A DNA stretch of 64,000 bases from Acephala macrosclerotiorum (taxonomy: Eukaryota; Ascomycota; Leotiomycetes; Helotiales; Mollisiaceae). Each line of letters begins with the position of its first letter. Position 1 is the first letter of the stretch. Both the position numbers and the translations under genes were made by a program. A model generated the notes under the pieces. It did no database searches, was not told where the DNA came from, and worked only from the letters and a program-made list of their open reading frames with translations. Of the stretch, positions 33,686 to 45,745 are shown one piece after another. Location of the stretch: positions 124,001 to 188,000 of the forward strand of contig MU119260.1 of assembly GCA_014904845.1 (NCBI GenBank), in the 5' to 3' direction.

Positions 33686-35897
33686 CTACGCTACTCTTTG
33701 CCTTTTCCCACCGTGAGGGCCGAGGTCCAGACCAGCGCTAGCATTCAATTCTCTCTGAGCTTCAGTACTACCAATGTCGAAGTCTGCTTCAAACATTTTC
33801 ATAGCCCCAAGGGCCATCTGCACATGCTCCACTGCTATCATGCTTCCATCGCTAATTGCAAGTGCGTGAGCTGTGCGCACAACGTTTCTGATTTGTCGTC
33901 CGTTCAAGTCTTCTTGTGCGAAATCGTCTAGCTCTCTATTGTATATCATCGCCGCAGCACTTTCCGGGGAAGCTCGATCCAAAAAAGAATGCCAGAGGCT
34001 CTTGCGGGTCTCTTTTGACAGTTTTGGGTAGTGTATTGCAAGATGAATGCGAGACTTGAACGCTCTGTCGAAGGTCCCGATACGGTTCGTTGTGAGAAAT
34101 AGGATTCCCTCGAAGTATTCCAACACTCGAGGAAAAACTACTCACTCGTTAGCTCATTCGAGTTGTTTTGAAGTTGTACAATATTGATCAATACCGGATA
34201 CAAGGCTGTTCCTGTTCAAGTCTGATATTTGGCGCTGCTCAAGAAAGACATCCGCCTCGTCCAGCAGGAGGACAGCGTGCCATTTCTCGGCCAAATGAAA
34301 GATATCCGATATTCCATTCTCAACGGACTCTGTTGAAGTACCGAGATCACCAGCATCTATTTTGATCAGAGGCTTCTGACAGAAGTCTGCTACACTTTCT
34401 GCTCCCTCATTAGCTGTGCAACTTCTTGGAGGTGAAGAAAGTACTCACCTGCAGTCAAAGTTTTGCCCACTCCGGGCTCTCCGTGCAGCAGAAATATCAT
34501 GCCTTTCCCTTTCCCTTTAATCACATCGTCAAAACCTAGCCGACCATCCTCATGCACTTGCACCAATGACAAAATCATTCGCTTTTGGTGCTCGTTCATC
34601 ATCAGAGAGTTCCATGCGTCGACGTTAAGTTTCACATCTTCGATCAAGCTCACGTCGAAAAATGCCCATTTTTTCTCGTTGAGAGCAAAACCTGGAATAT
34701 GGTTATGGCATATCAAATATTCGTCATCTTTCATATTCAGGTGCTCCTTGTTCGCTGTTCTGAAGACCTTTCTGGTTGATGACAAGTATGGTGTATGTGA
34801 GGGTCGTGCTTCAGAAAATGCACTACCGTCAATCATGACACGGCCGTTTATCTTGTTCTCGCATCAGAGTTAAGTAAGACAACTGCTGGTCAGGGGCTTA
34901 CTTGGGTTGACTGGAGAGGGAATTCGTCGTCTTGTCCTACAAAAGTGATATTTCTGCTTCCCCCAAGCACTTCTGCCACGCCTTTATATTGTCGATAATG
35001 GCTCCCATGTAGGTTGGCGAATTTTTGGCCACGAGAAATTAGGCTTTCCCTAATCGCTAGTTGGTCGGGGTGATATTGAAGAGGTACAACAACAAGGTCG
35101 CGAAGAGGCCGATAGCCTTCGTAAGGTTTGATCTCAGCATAATTAGCATGGTGACCAAAGTCGTCTCCATCGTAGTCAATACATTGACCGCACAGAATCC
35201 AGCGAGAGAGGCAGCACCATGGCAATTTGCATTTGCATCTTGACATCGATTCAAACTTCAAAATTCGACCGCGGGAGATATCAGCGTGATTGGTCTTGAC
35301 ATAGATGAGATCTCCGGGTCTAAAAACCATCCGCAAGTTGAGGAAGTCAAGAGAAGGAGGTGTAGTTGGGCCTTCCACAAAGGTATAGTAGCCTCTTATC
35401 TCGGTGCTTAGGACATCATACATGTACCTCAGAAGAAACAAGAGATGCTCTGCCGCCACTGCGTCCGTGAGTCCTCGGCCAAATTCTTGAAGTTCTCGTC
35501 TGAAGTGAAATATAGCTTTTGGTTCATCCCGCATGATTATATGCTTTGAATCCACATTGAATTCTTCGTATTCTGGGATAGTAGCTTTTAGTGCAGCCTT
35601 CATATAAGGAGAACGAATTTCCAATTCTGTGTATTCCTCTTCTTTCTCCTTGTTCCAGAATTTGGTTAGAACGAGTGCAGACTCAAATGCATTGTCCTTC
35701 TGAGCAGGCCCGAGGTCAACTTTCGAACCGGCACGTAAGAGATATCTCTCTCCTTTGGCGTTAAAAAGAGAATCGAGCTTTTTCAATTCACACGTCAGAC
35801 CCTGTTTTGATGCAGCCTGTGGGAGTTGGTGGGAGCTGAAAGGGGTAGTAAAGTCGAAGCCTTGCGAGCTCGGGGAACCTGACGATTCATTCCGCAT
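33686..35897 (-). CDS. Fungal AAA+ ATPase with N-terminal DUF7025-like region
   Basis: Exons 34902-35897, 34449-34857, 34195-34398 and 33686-34137, giving 686 aa, all in frame. Residues about 70-330 resemble the fungal N-terminal domain found before this AAA type (FRPGDLIYVKTNHADISRG), with a Cys-rich patch at 221-239. The AAA core has Walker A GEPGVGKT (about 458-465), Walker B VLLLDEAD (about 511-518), sensor TTNR and an arginine-finger-like FKSRIHLAIHYP. The C-terminal lid helix region ends in GGKRQRV. These ATPases are abundant in filamentous ascomycetes. Partners are unknown and the location may be nuclear or cytosolic. The acceptor of exon 2 is ambiguous: 34857 or 34851 both keep frame and differ by Asn-Lys. 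Head to tail with the small gene upstream. Confidence 0.9.
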
Positions 35898-36372
35898 GGT
35901 GAGGTTGAGCAGTAAGTAATCAGGTATTGGTTAAGAACTAACGCAACAGGATGAAGTAAAAGATCGACTTTGTTGTTGGATAGGAATAGAATGGTTGGGT
36001 GAGGTATCTTTCGATGAACTTATATGCTGGACTCCCAATCCTTGCATCCAAGCCACGGTCATGGAGGCGAGGCAGCTTTCCGCCCGAAATGCATGTTTCA
36101 GCCAGAGAGCCTCATTAGTGGTTCAGTTCCCACCACACCAATGACATCTCCGCACTCATCCCCTGATTTCCCACCCCTCTTCTATTATTCTTTCCAGTAA
36201 TGAAGTTAGGATGGCGGTTAGGTTTGGTCACCGCCGCTCGCGATGGTACAGAACCCACAAGTACGGAGAACACTGTCATGACAAGGGACGCAACTACTGA
36301 TAATTTTTGTTTCCGAGAAAATCTATCTTTCAAGATTCGTGAAGTATAAAATTACATTGCCCCTAGAGTTCC
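35898..36372. promoter_or_regulatory. Intergenic region upstream of the AAA+ ATPase gene
   Basis: 475 bp between two minus-strand genes, presumably the promoter of the ATPase gene and the 3' end of the small gene. Only chance open frames are seen. Confidence 0.5.
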
Positions 36373-36729
36373 CTAATTGTCCACGATATCGAGATATCCC
36401 AATTTGGATTTTCCACAGGACATGTTCTGTGTCAATGATGGACGATCCGTTGATGAGACTAACGTGGCCTCCGCAATGTTGTTAAAAGGCTCTTCCTTTC
36501 TGGTCTCCCTGAGCCACCTGCCCATGGTAAAGCTTTGAGATTGTGGTGATTTGTCCTCAGTCGTCATGTTCCCGCCTCGCGAATCGGCTCGACCCTGCCC
36601 CTGTCCTGGTTTCTGTCGATCAGCCTAAGGGAGCGATTAGCCCGTGCTGTATCTAACATCATCCTTCATTATATATACCTTTTGACTGACTTGAATAAGT
36701 CGGATGAAATCTTGTGTTCCGGTCGCCAT
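36373..36729 (-). CDS. Small hypothetical protein, two exons
   Basis: Exons 36679-36729 and 36373-36624, 100 aa, starting MATGTQDFIRLIQVSQK and ending GKSKLGYLDIVDN. The 54-nt intron has a GTATAT donor, a CTAAT branch point about 15 nt before the acceptor and a TTAG acceptor, and it joins the two frames exactly at a codon boundary, which is the main support for a real gene. The protein is polar, with no signal peptide, no membrane segment and two Met-rich entry points that could serve as alternative starts. No family is recognised. Confidence 0.5.
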
Positions 36730-37542
36730 TGATTACTTCGTGGGACTTCGCAGGGTTTCGGCGCGAGTTGCAATGATTTGCTCAGATGGATATCGATTGA
36801 ACCTTCAACTCGTAGTTGACTTTTTAAAACCGGAAACTTAGAATCTGAAGCGGCGTTGCAATTGATAAGTGAGAAATCGGCAGTGGTCTTTTCATGCCCA
36901 AAACAGCAAGACTTGGGGTTTTATATTCCTCATTGCTACATGAATCAATTTCCGAGTAGGGGGGATCTTTTGAGGACTTTTTCTGTAGATAGAAGTACGA
37001 AAGATTTCTCCTCACTGGAAATGCTAGAAATTCTTCATGACTTTTGTCGGCGCATCATCGCCAGCCCTGTCGCCAATGAGCGTATTGGAACTTTGAAGAC
37101 CTTCTGTGGCCAGCTCACAAAGTATCTCCAAAAGGCCAAAGGTTAATTGATATCGAATCGCCTGCAATAATTTGATCCCTGTATTTAGAGGCGTTGGTGT
37201 TCCCTGTCCACCCTTGTGACCTTGCGCCCGAACTCTGAGCAGGTGGCGGTTGAGGGAACTTTTGGGGCCTTTGGTGACCTTTGTGTGATTGGCCGTCTTA
37301 CACCCGATGTGCTGCGTCACCTTTCATGAATCAAAGCCTCCCAAGGCTGACGCAGCAGGCAGCTGGACCAACAGATGCTCTTTCCCAGTGTTCCGAAACA
37401 CAACCGAACTTCACTTCACACTGAAGTGCCGCCTGGTTGATTCGAGTCTCGACCTCTTGCTGATGAAATCGATGTCAGCGCAATCTTCCGAATAACCTCT
37501 TTTCTGTCTTTAAACAACGTGTCGACACCCCGACGGGCAATC
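36730..37542. other. Intergenic region between divergent genes, weak ORF
   Basis: 813 bp. A plus-strand frame open from about 36820 to 37146 lacks a start codon near its beginning (the first ATG, at about 36940, leaves 69 codons) and has no recognisable product. The right part holds the promoter of the Clr5-domain gene. Confidence 0.4.
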
Positions 37543-39664
37543 ATGAACCACAACTATGACATCAACCAAGGGAGTCAAAGGACTTGGATAGCCACCGGAG
37601 TAGGTAATCCTTCGTCGTTGTTTCCTGCTAATTGGCAAACATTTGGTTCCTTGGACTGGGCCTCGGAACAAGCATATCTCGATGCTGGGCGACCTGGCGT
37701 TGCAAATTTTCCAGTGGTTGGGGTTGCCCAAGAGGACCAAAATGGGCCCCCAAGAGCGACGATCAGAGAGCTGGATATTCCGACACAGTCGATCCGGCCA
37801 GAGTCAATGGGCCCGCCGCCATCGCCGCCTCTCGCTCTCACCCATCACCCTCAAGCACCAGGAACGGCTCCCAATGTTGCTGTTCCACAAAAGGGCAGGA
37901 AGCGTCGGCCCCCAGAGTCCGAGTGGAACAAATACAAATGCAAGATCAAAGATCTTTACATGACCCGTGATCTACCCCTTGAAGACACTATGGAACTGAT
38001 GGAGAAGGAGCATGGTTTCTGTCCATCGTAAGCACCATTACGCTCCAGTCTCCGCGAAACATTGCTAATGAAAAAAATTAAAAAATAAAGGATGAAAATG
38101 TATAAGCAGAAGTTCAAGCTTTGGAAGTGGTCGAAAAAACTGCCCAGGGACACAGCCGAGTGGATGCTCAGGCGCGCTCATAATAGAAGGAATCCCGTTT
38201 CGAATGAACCCAAGGACACAACCTTCTTCTGGGGAAATCAAGTTTGGACTGTAGACAGAGTGAAACAGTCAGTGGGGAGAAGAAATAAAGTAGAAGATCT
38301 TGCTCCGCAAGGTAAGGCGTTCACTTGTACAGCAAAGCAGGCAATAACAGCACGCAGATGGACCTACACCTAGCGATATCGTGGTCAAGACGCCGATCAG
38401 CATCGTCGAATCACCTCATCTCGCTTCTTCTCCAGTTTGTTCTACACCCTCTGGAACTCCTTGGGCACCGAACGCTATACCATCCACAGCCCAACCTCGC
38501 AATGTCGCATTTCTTCGACTGCGGTGGAACAACCTCGAATTCGCAGATGTTCAGGATCTCAAACATGAGGCTGCAAGATTAGATAAAGCAGGCGATACCA
38601 TTAATGCCGAAATCAAATTTCGTGACGCGTTGTCTGGCTTCGAAGCTCTCTTATCACCTACACACGAAGAGACAACGATCGCCGCTTATCAGTTCGCAAG
38701 CTTCCTCGCAAACCAGGACAGGATGAAGGAGGCTGATAGGGTTCTTGACTGGCTTGGAGGGAATTATATACGGCGCTGGGGTCTGCAGCATAGAAAAACC
38801 GTATCGCATCTTCTTCGCGTTATTGAGCTTCTCCAGTCTTGGGAGCGGCGCGATGATGCAATGTTGCTCTTGAGTCGAGTCTTGGACTCCTGGGATGATA
38901 TGGACTCGGATCTTGGTCCCGAAATCGTGGCTGTGAGCACTAATGCCGTGCAAGATACCGAACTCGAGGGAATCGATCCAGATGTTGCCGGCCAGGTTTT
39001 CAAAGAGTCCAGTGATAAGGTCGAGGTTGACTCACAGTTACGAGTAGTCAGTCTTTGGTTATCCTCAAGTGCCGAGGGCTTGGAACCGATTCTCGTTCGC
39101 CTCATCCAGCAGTGCGAGAAATACCCAGAAAAACTTAGGGTCCAGACCTTACAAGCTAGGTGCAGTTTGGCCAAGCTCTATTTGAGACTCGAACAACAAG
39201 ATTCAGCCATTGCTGAACTAGAGATGGCCCAAAAGTTGCTCATGGAGATACTAGCACCCAATGACGATCTCCATTGGTCGATTCTCAAGACATCTCGTCA
39301 ACTTGCGTTCGCCTATGTTGAATGCAATAATATCAAAAGCTGCGACTATATCTTGGAACGGGTTGTGGAAAGGCTAGAGGCAAGGCTTGAAGATAAACAG
39401 GATCAGACTGCAGTTCTTGTCATTTTTCTCACTGAGATTGCCAGAGAGTATCAGAGAGTATTGGCATGGCAGAACGCAGCCCCTTGGTTTGAGCGTGCCC
39501 TGGCTATTTCTCTGATAGGGCTTGGCTCGGAAGATGAAAGAACTCAACGGCTGGAAGCCGCCTTGCAAAACCAACAATACCATGCACCTGCAGACAGTTT
39601 CGAGGATTTCGACAAACTTCTCAAGTCTAGGGCTCAACAGTTCACGATTCATCTCAGAGATTAA
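37543..39664 (+). CDS. Clr5-domain protein with TPR-like C terminus
   Basis: Exons 37543-38027, 38091-38311 and 38358-39664, giving 670 aa. The ATG at 37543 is the first in frame. After a Pro-rich N terminus, residues about 125-178 form a Clr5 domain (WNKYKCKIKDLYMTRDLPLE ... MEKEHGF ... MYKQKFKLWKWSKK). This domain was named after fission yeast Clr5, a heterochromatin-linked silencing factor, and in filamentous fungi is a putative DNA-binding module. The C-terminal 400 residues are helical repeats of TPR type (AEIKFRDALSGFEALLSPTH, ARCSLAKLYLRLEQQDSAIA, APWFERALAISLIGLG), a common partner of Clr5. Intron 1 is preceded by phase 2 and has a GCTAATG branch point. The gene ends less than 100 bp before the AT-rich block and shows no sign of RIP itself. 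Confidence 0.88.
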
Positions 39665-41828
39665 TTGACAGGTTGGTTTCGGTTATTCGCAGCTTATTTG
39701 TTTAGAGTTGACAAACGGTTTTGATAAAAATAGATTCAAATACCCAATGTAATAATTCTGGTAAATATTATTTGACTTTGCGATTATTTATTCGTTTTTA
39801 TATATATATAAAATTAAAGTCCCTTTGAACTTTTTTACTTTTTTAACTTAGAATTTTCGTAAATATAATAATTTTTATAACAAGTTTTTATTATATAAAA
39901 TATTATTTATAATTAAATTTAAAATTTAATATAATTTTAATAAAACAATATTAATTCGAATTAATATAGTACGTAATTAATATTATATTTATATTAAATT
40001 TTTTTTATTATAATTTATTAATATTTTAATATAAAAATTATATAATAAAACTTTAAAAATAACGTTAATAAATTAATATTATTTTTAAAATTCGTTAAAA
40101 ATTATAAATATTAAATTTTTTTTTTTAATTTTATAAATTAAATAATAAAAATTTTTCTAATATTTATATAATAATATTTTTACTACTTTGAAATCTCGAG
40201 TAATTGAAAATTACTCGTTTAAATACGAAAACTTTTTTTAATTTAATTATTTTAGCGTTAGTATTATACTTATAATTAATCGTAACGTGATTTTATCGAT
40301 TTTACAAGAATTTTAATATTGTAATTTTATAGAAATATATTTGAAATTACTAATTTAAAAGATAATTTAAATACGAAAACAATAAATTGTATATTTAATT
40401 AAAATATATTTTTTTATAAAACAAATTTTTACTATAATTAATAAAAATTAAAAGATTTAAATTGTAATATAAAAATTAATTCGTAATCGTATTACGATTT
40501 GATTTTAAAATTTCGAAGTAATTTTAATTCGATTTTACTTATTTTAAAATCGTTATAATTTAATATTTTAATATATTAATTTCTTAGTATTTTCTATATA
40601 TTTATTATTTTTTTTTATTTTTTTTTATTTTTTTTTATCGATTTTTTTTCGCATTTTTTTAAATCGAAAAACTTTAAAATTATTATAATAAAATCGAGAT
40701 TTGTATATTGTATTTATATTATTTAAAAATATTTAATTTATTTATTAAATAATTATAATTGTTTTAATCGTCGTATTATATTACAATTTTTTATTAATTT
40801 GTTTTTTGTGTTTTTAATATTGAATTTAAATTTTATTTTTTTTTATTATTTTTGTATTTTTATTTTTATTTATTTTTTTAATATAAAATTATTATTAAAG
40901 TAATTTGATTTTTATAATTTAATAATTATATATATTATTTTTATATTTCGATTGTAAATTATAAATAGATCTATTATTTAATTAATTATAATTAATAAAT
41001 TTAAGAATATTTTTTATATATTTAATATTTTGTATAATATTTAAATTTTATATAATTTAATTATATTAAATCGATATTAAGTTTTTATAGTTTGATTTCG
41101 TTTTAAAAATTGTATTTAAAATATTTAATTTGTTTTATAAGAATTAAAATATTTGAATTAAATTCGAAAAACGAATTTTATATTATTAATTAATAAATAA
41201 TCAAATTTGAAAACTTTAAATTTTAATAAATTAAATTTATTAATTTATAAAAACGAATAATTTAATTAGTAATTATAAAATATTAATAATTATATAAATA
41301 ATAATTATTAAAATAATAATTTATTATAGTTTTTTATTATTATTGATTTTGTAAAATAATTTTTTAATTTTTTTAAAATATGTATTAAATGTTTTTATAT
41401 AAATTAATTTTTAAAATATTTTATAGAGTTTTTTTACTATTTATTAATTTAAATATATTAATATAATACGTGGATTAATTGATTGATAAATTGTAAAAAA
41501 ATAGTAATATTATTATAAAAATTAATTATTGTTTTTATTCGATTGTAATTATATAAAGAGATTATAAAAAATTTTTTTTTTTACGAGAATGTAATTGTTA
41601 TAAATAGTAACGATAGAATTAGTATATTACTATTTATTATAATGAAAATATTTAATAGTAATTTTATTTTAATTAGTGTTTATATTAAATAATATTTTAA
41701 AAATTGTATTAATAAATATAAAATTAAAATTATCAAATTTCGATATAAATATTAATAAAATATTTATTATTATTTTGAATATTATTAGTATAAAATAATA
41801 AAATTGTATAAAATATAATTAATATTTG

Positions 41829-41867
41829 AAAAAAAAAAAAATTTTAAAAAAAAAAAAATAAAAAAAA

Positions 41868-41899
<32 letters not shown>
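41829..41899 (+). repeat. Poly(A)-rich tract
   Basis: A-runs interrupted by a few T, ending in 27 consecutive A (41873-41899). Inside the AT-rich block. Confidence 0.9.
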
Positions 41900-43200
41900 T
41901 TTATTAATACGATTTTCGTATTTTTTCGCGTAAAAAGAATAGTATTTTAACGTTTTAAAAATAATATTAATATAAAATTTAAAATTAAAATAATATTATT
42001 TATAGAAAAAATATAATAAATTCGTTGTTATATCGATTTATTGAATGTTTATAAATAGTATAAATATAAAATTTAATTAAAATATAAAATATTTTATAAA
42101 GAAATAAAAAAAATATAAGTGAATATAATAGTTATAATAATAAAAATAATCGAGAAATTGAAAAAAAAAATTGATTGCGAATTTGAAATAAGAGAAAAAA
42201 TAATAAGAGTTTTAATAAATGTATAAACGATAAAATTATAAAAAAATTACGAAAAAATAAATTTTAATCGTTTAAAAACTAATAAAAAAAAAGATTGTAT
42301 ATTGTTATTTTGTTGATTATTGTGTATTAAGTATTGATAATAGTAAAAAAAATATCGTATATTTATAAAATTTAAAAAAAAAAGTTTTAAGATTGTTATT
42401 AAAATATATTAAGAGTTTTAATAAATAATATTTTTAATGAATTGTAGTAAAATATATTTGAATATAAATAAAATAAAAAAAAGTAAAATTTTGTAAAAAT
42501 TGAAAAAAGAAAAAAAAAAAAAAAATTAAAAAATTCGAATTAATTATATAAACGTTAATTTTAATATTTATTTTAATTTATTAATAAATAATATTTTATG
42601 TTTGATTATTATTATTGTTTTTGTGATTTTTATTTTTGATAAAGTAATTAGTATATAATAAGTAGTTTTTTGTAATTGTATAAAACGATTAATAAAATTA
42701 TTAAAATCGTATTTCGTATAAAAAAAAAATAAATAATATTTGAAATAAATTCGATTATTTGTAAATAGTAATTATATGAATCATTTTTAGTTTTAATTAA
42801 AGAAAAATTTTTTAAGTTTACAATTTTTTATTTTTTAATCAAGTAAATTAAATTTTAAAAATTGTTAATTATAATTTTAAATATTTTATTTTTAATTATA
42901 AAAAGTTTTTGATTTTTTTTTTTGATCGAATAATAATACGATATTTAAATATACAATTTTTTGATTTATATAGTAATTAATATATATAATTAATATATAA
43001 ATTATTAAAAAATATAAAAAATTTATATAAAAATAAAATATTTTCTCGTAATTAATTTTAAATTAATTTTATTAAAAATTGAACAAAAAATTTAATATTA
43101 AATTATTGTACGATTATTTAATAATTACTCGAAATATTAATAAATTATTATTAGTTTAAATTAAAAAAAAAAAAAATTGTTATAATATTAAATTTGTAAA

Positions 43201-43203
<3 letters not shown>

Positions 43204-43242
<39 letters not shown>
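43204..43242 (+). repeat. Microsatellite (AAT)x13
   Basis: Thirteen perfect AAT units within the AT-rich block. Perfect copies in otherwise degenerate DNA imply recent slippage. Confidence 0.95.
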
Positions 43243-43247
<5 letters not shown>

Positions 43248-43403
43248 TACATAAATTAAATAATAAAATAAATAAAATATAATTTAATATTTTATATTTT
43301 GTTTAAATTAATATAAATTAATATAAAAATTTTAATTATATTTAATTTATTAGATTTATTTTATTTAAAAAATAATTATATTATAAAATAATTAATAAAA
43401 ATT

Positions 43404-43556
43404 ATTACTTTTAATCGATTGATTTCAAAAGTAATTATTTTTAATCGATTGATTTTAAAAACGATTATTTCTAATTAATTAATTTTAAAATTTATTATTT
43501 TAAATAATTATTTTTTAAAAACGATTATTTTTAATCGATTGATAATTTCAAAAGTA
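43404..43556 (+). repeat. 30-bp tandem repeat, five degenerate copies
   Basis: Units start at 43404, 43434, 43464, 43494 and 43524, each opening ATTA[CT]TT; consensus continues TTAATCGATTGATTTTAAAA. The spacing is exactly 30 for four steps and the last copy has a 3-bp insertion. Confidence 0.8.
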
Positions 43557-45544
43557 ATTGTTTTATGTAATTGTTTTTAAATTTTATATTACTAAGTATT
43601 TTATATTGATATAAATATTAATTTAATTATATAATTGTTTTAATTAATTTATTAATTTTTCAATTTATTTATAATAATTATACGTGGTTTTTAAACTTTT
43701 TATTTTAATTTCTTTTATTATTAAATTTATTTTTAAATTTTTTTTAAAGTTATATAATATTTGTTTTTAATATTAGTAATTTGAAAATATTATTTCCAAT
43801 TATTTATCGTAAATTATAAATTGTTTTTATTATTAATTTTATTTTATTTTATTTTTTTCTCGTGATTTTTAATTTTATAATATAAATATTATTTTTTAAT
43901 ATTGATTGTAAAATAATACGAATTATAAATTTAAATAAAACGTTTTTAATTTAAATACGAAATATAAATATTATTAATATTAATTAATTTGAAAATGTTT
44001 ATATTTATAAATATTATAAAATTAATAAAATTTTTTTTAAAAGTATTAATTTGTTTTATTAATAATAATTGTATACGAATATATATATTTTAATAGAAAA
44101 ATAAACGTTAAATTTTTAATCGAGTTTAAAGTATATTATTTTGTCGAATAAAACGTATTTTTTCGTAGAAAAATAATTTAATTTTTTTATTTTGATAAAT
44201 ATTAAATTGTTTTTTTCGTTTGTTATTATAATTTGCAAATAATTTTTGAGTGAATTTCTTTTTCGATAGCGTGAATAATAATGTAATTATTGTTAATATT
44301 TTTATTACAAATAACGTATTATTTATATTTATATTTGTAATATTATTTATATTTACGTTTTCGTTTAATTCGATTTTCGTACAATTAATTTTTTTTTTTT
44401 TTTATTATTTAATTTTTTTATATATTTTCTTTATAAAAACATTTATTTTTTTATTATAATCGTATAAATATCTCGAAATTAAAATTTTGTTTTTGCGATT
44501 TAAATAATATTATAATTGATCAAAAAAAACTTTATTTGTTTAATACTAATAATTATAAACTTTTTATTATTAATTTTCGCGAAATTTTTTTTTTTTACCT
44601 AGGAATTTAAAATATATAATTTTCGTTTATTTTCTCAAATTACTTATTTTCGTAATTACAATCGTCGCAATATATATATTGAACGTTTTTTAATTTATTA
44701 TATTTTTACTTACAATAAAATCTATTTAAAAATCGAAATTTTAATAAATTAAATTAATAAATTAAATTTTATATTTAATTTGATTATATTTATTTCAATT
44801 TTTAATATTGAAAATTTTTATTCAATTGATTAAAATTTAATTAAAATATTTAAAATTATATTTTTATTATAAATTTATTTAAAAATATAATTAAATTTAT
44901 TATTATTAAAATTTTATTGTAAACGTTAATAAATAAATTTTGTAATAATTATTTATTTGTTATTAATTATAAAATCGATAATATTATTTAAATCGATTAT
45001 AATATAAATAAAATTTTTTTAAAAATAATATTGAAAACGAAAATATCAAATATAAAAAAATTTGAATATTTAAAAAAAAAGAAATTGTATAATAATAAAA
45101 TAAAAAAAAACGTAAATTAAAAATAAATAATTAATAAAATAAATATTACAATTAAATATTTAATTGTTTAATATTATATAAAATAATAAAATAATTAATT
45201 ACGTTTTTATTTTTGTTTTTATTCGATTTAATAATTTAATTAAATAAAGTTTTATAATAATCGTTTATAATAATCGTTTATTGTTTAAAATAAACGATTT
45301 TAATAATATTTATTTTATTAAACTTTTTTTTTTTTTTTATTATTGTATTATTTTTTATTTTTTTATTATTTTCGTAATAAAATTATTTTATTTTTTGTAT
45401 TTTAATTATTGTTTTTTTGAATTTTTATACTCGATTTTAAAACGTTTAAATTTTATTTTAAAAAATCGTATTAACAAAGTTTATAATTTATTTTAATATA
45501 AAATTATTTCGCATTTTCTAGTTTTATTAATTTTAGTAATCTTT

Positions 45545-45745
45545 TTTCTTTATATTAATTTTATATTTTATTATTTTCTATATTATTTTTATATTTCATT
45601 TTATATTTTATTTTATATTATTTTTATATTTTATATTTTTTATACTATTTTTATATTTTTTTATTTTTTTATTATTTTTATATTTTATTATTTTTTATAT
45701 TATTTTTACAATTTATTATTTTTTATATTATTTTTATATATTTTT
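45545..45745 (+). repeat. Degenerate tandem array rich in TATTATTTTTATATTTTA
   Basis: Repeated TATATTATTTTTATATTTTA-type segments with a variable period. The boundaries are approximate. Confidence 0.5.

Noticed and set aside
36856..37146. 96-codon plus-strand frame
   Set aside because: No ATG near its start, no convincing acceptor or partner exon, and no recognisable product; kept only as a note in the intergenic entry.
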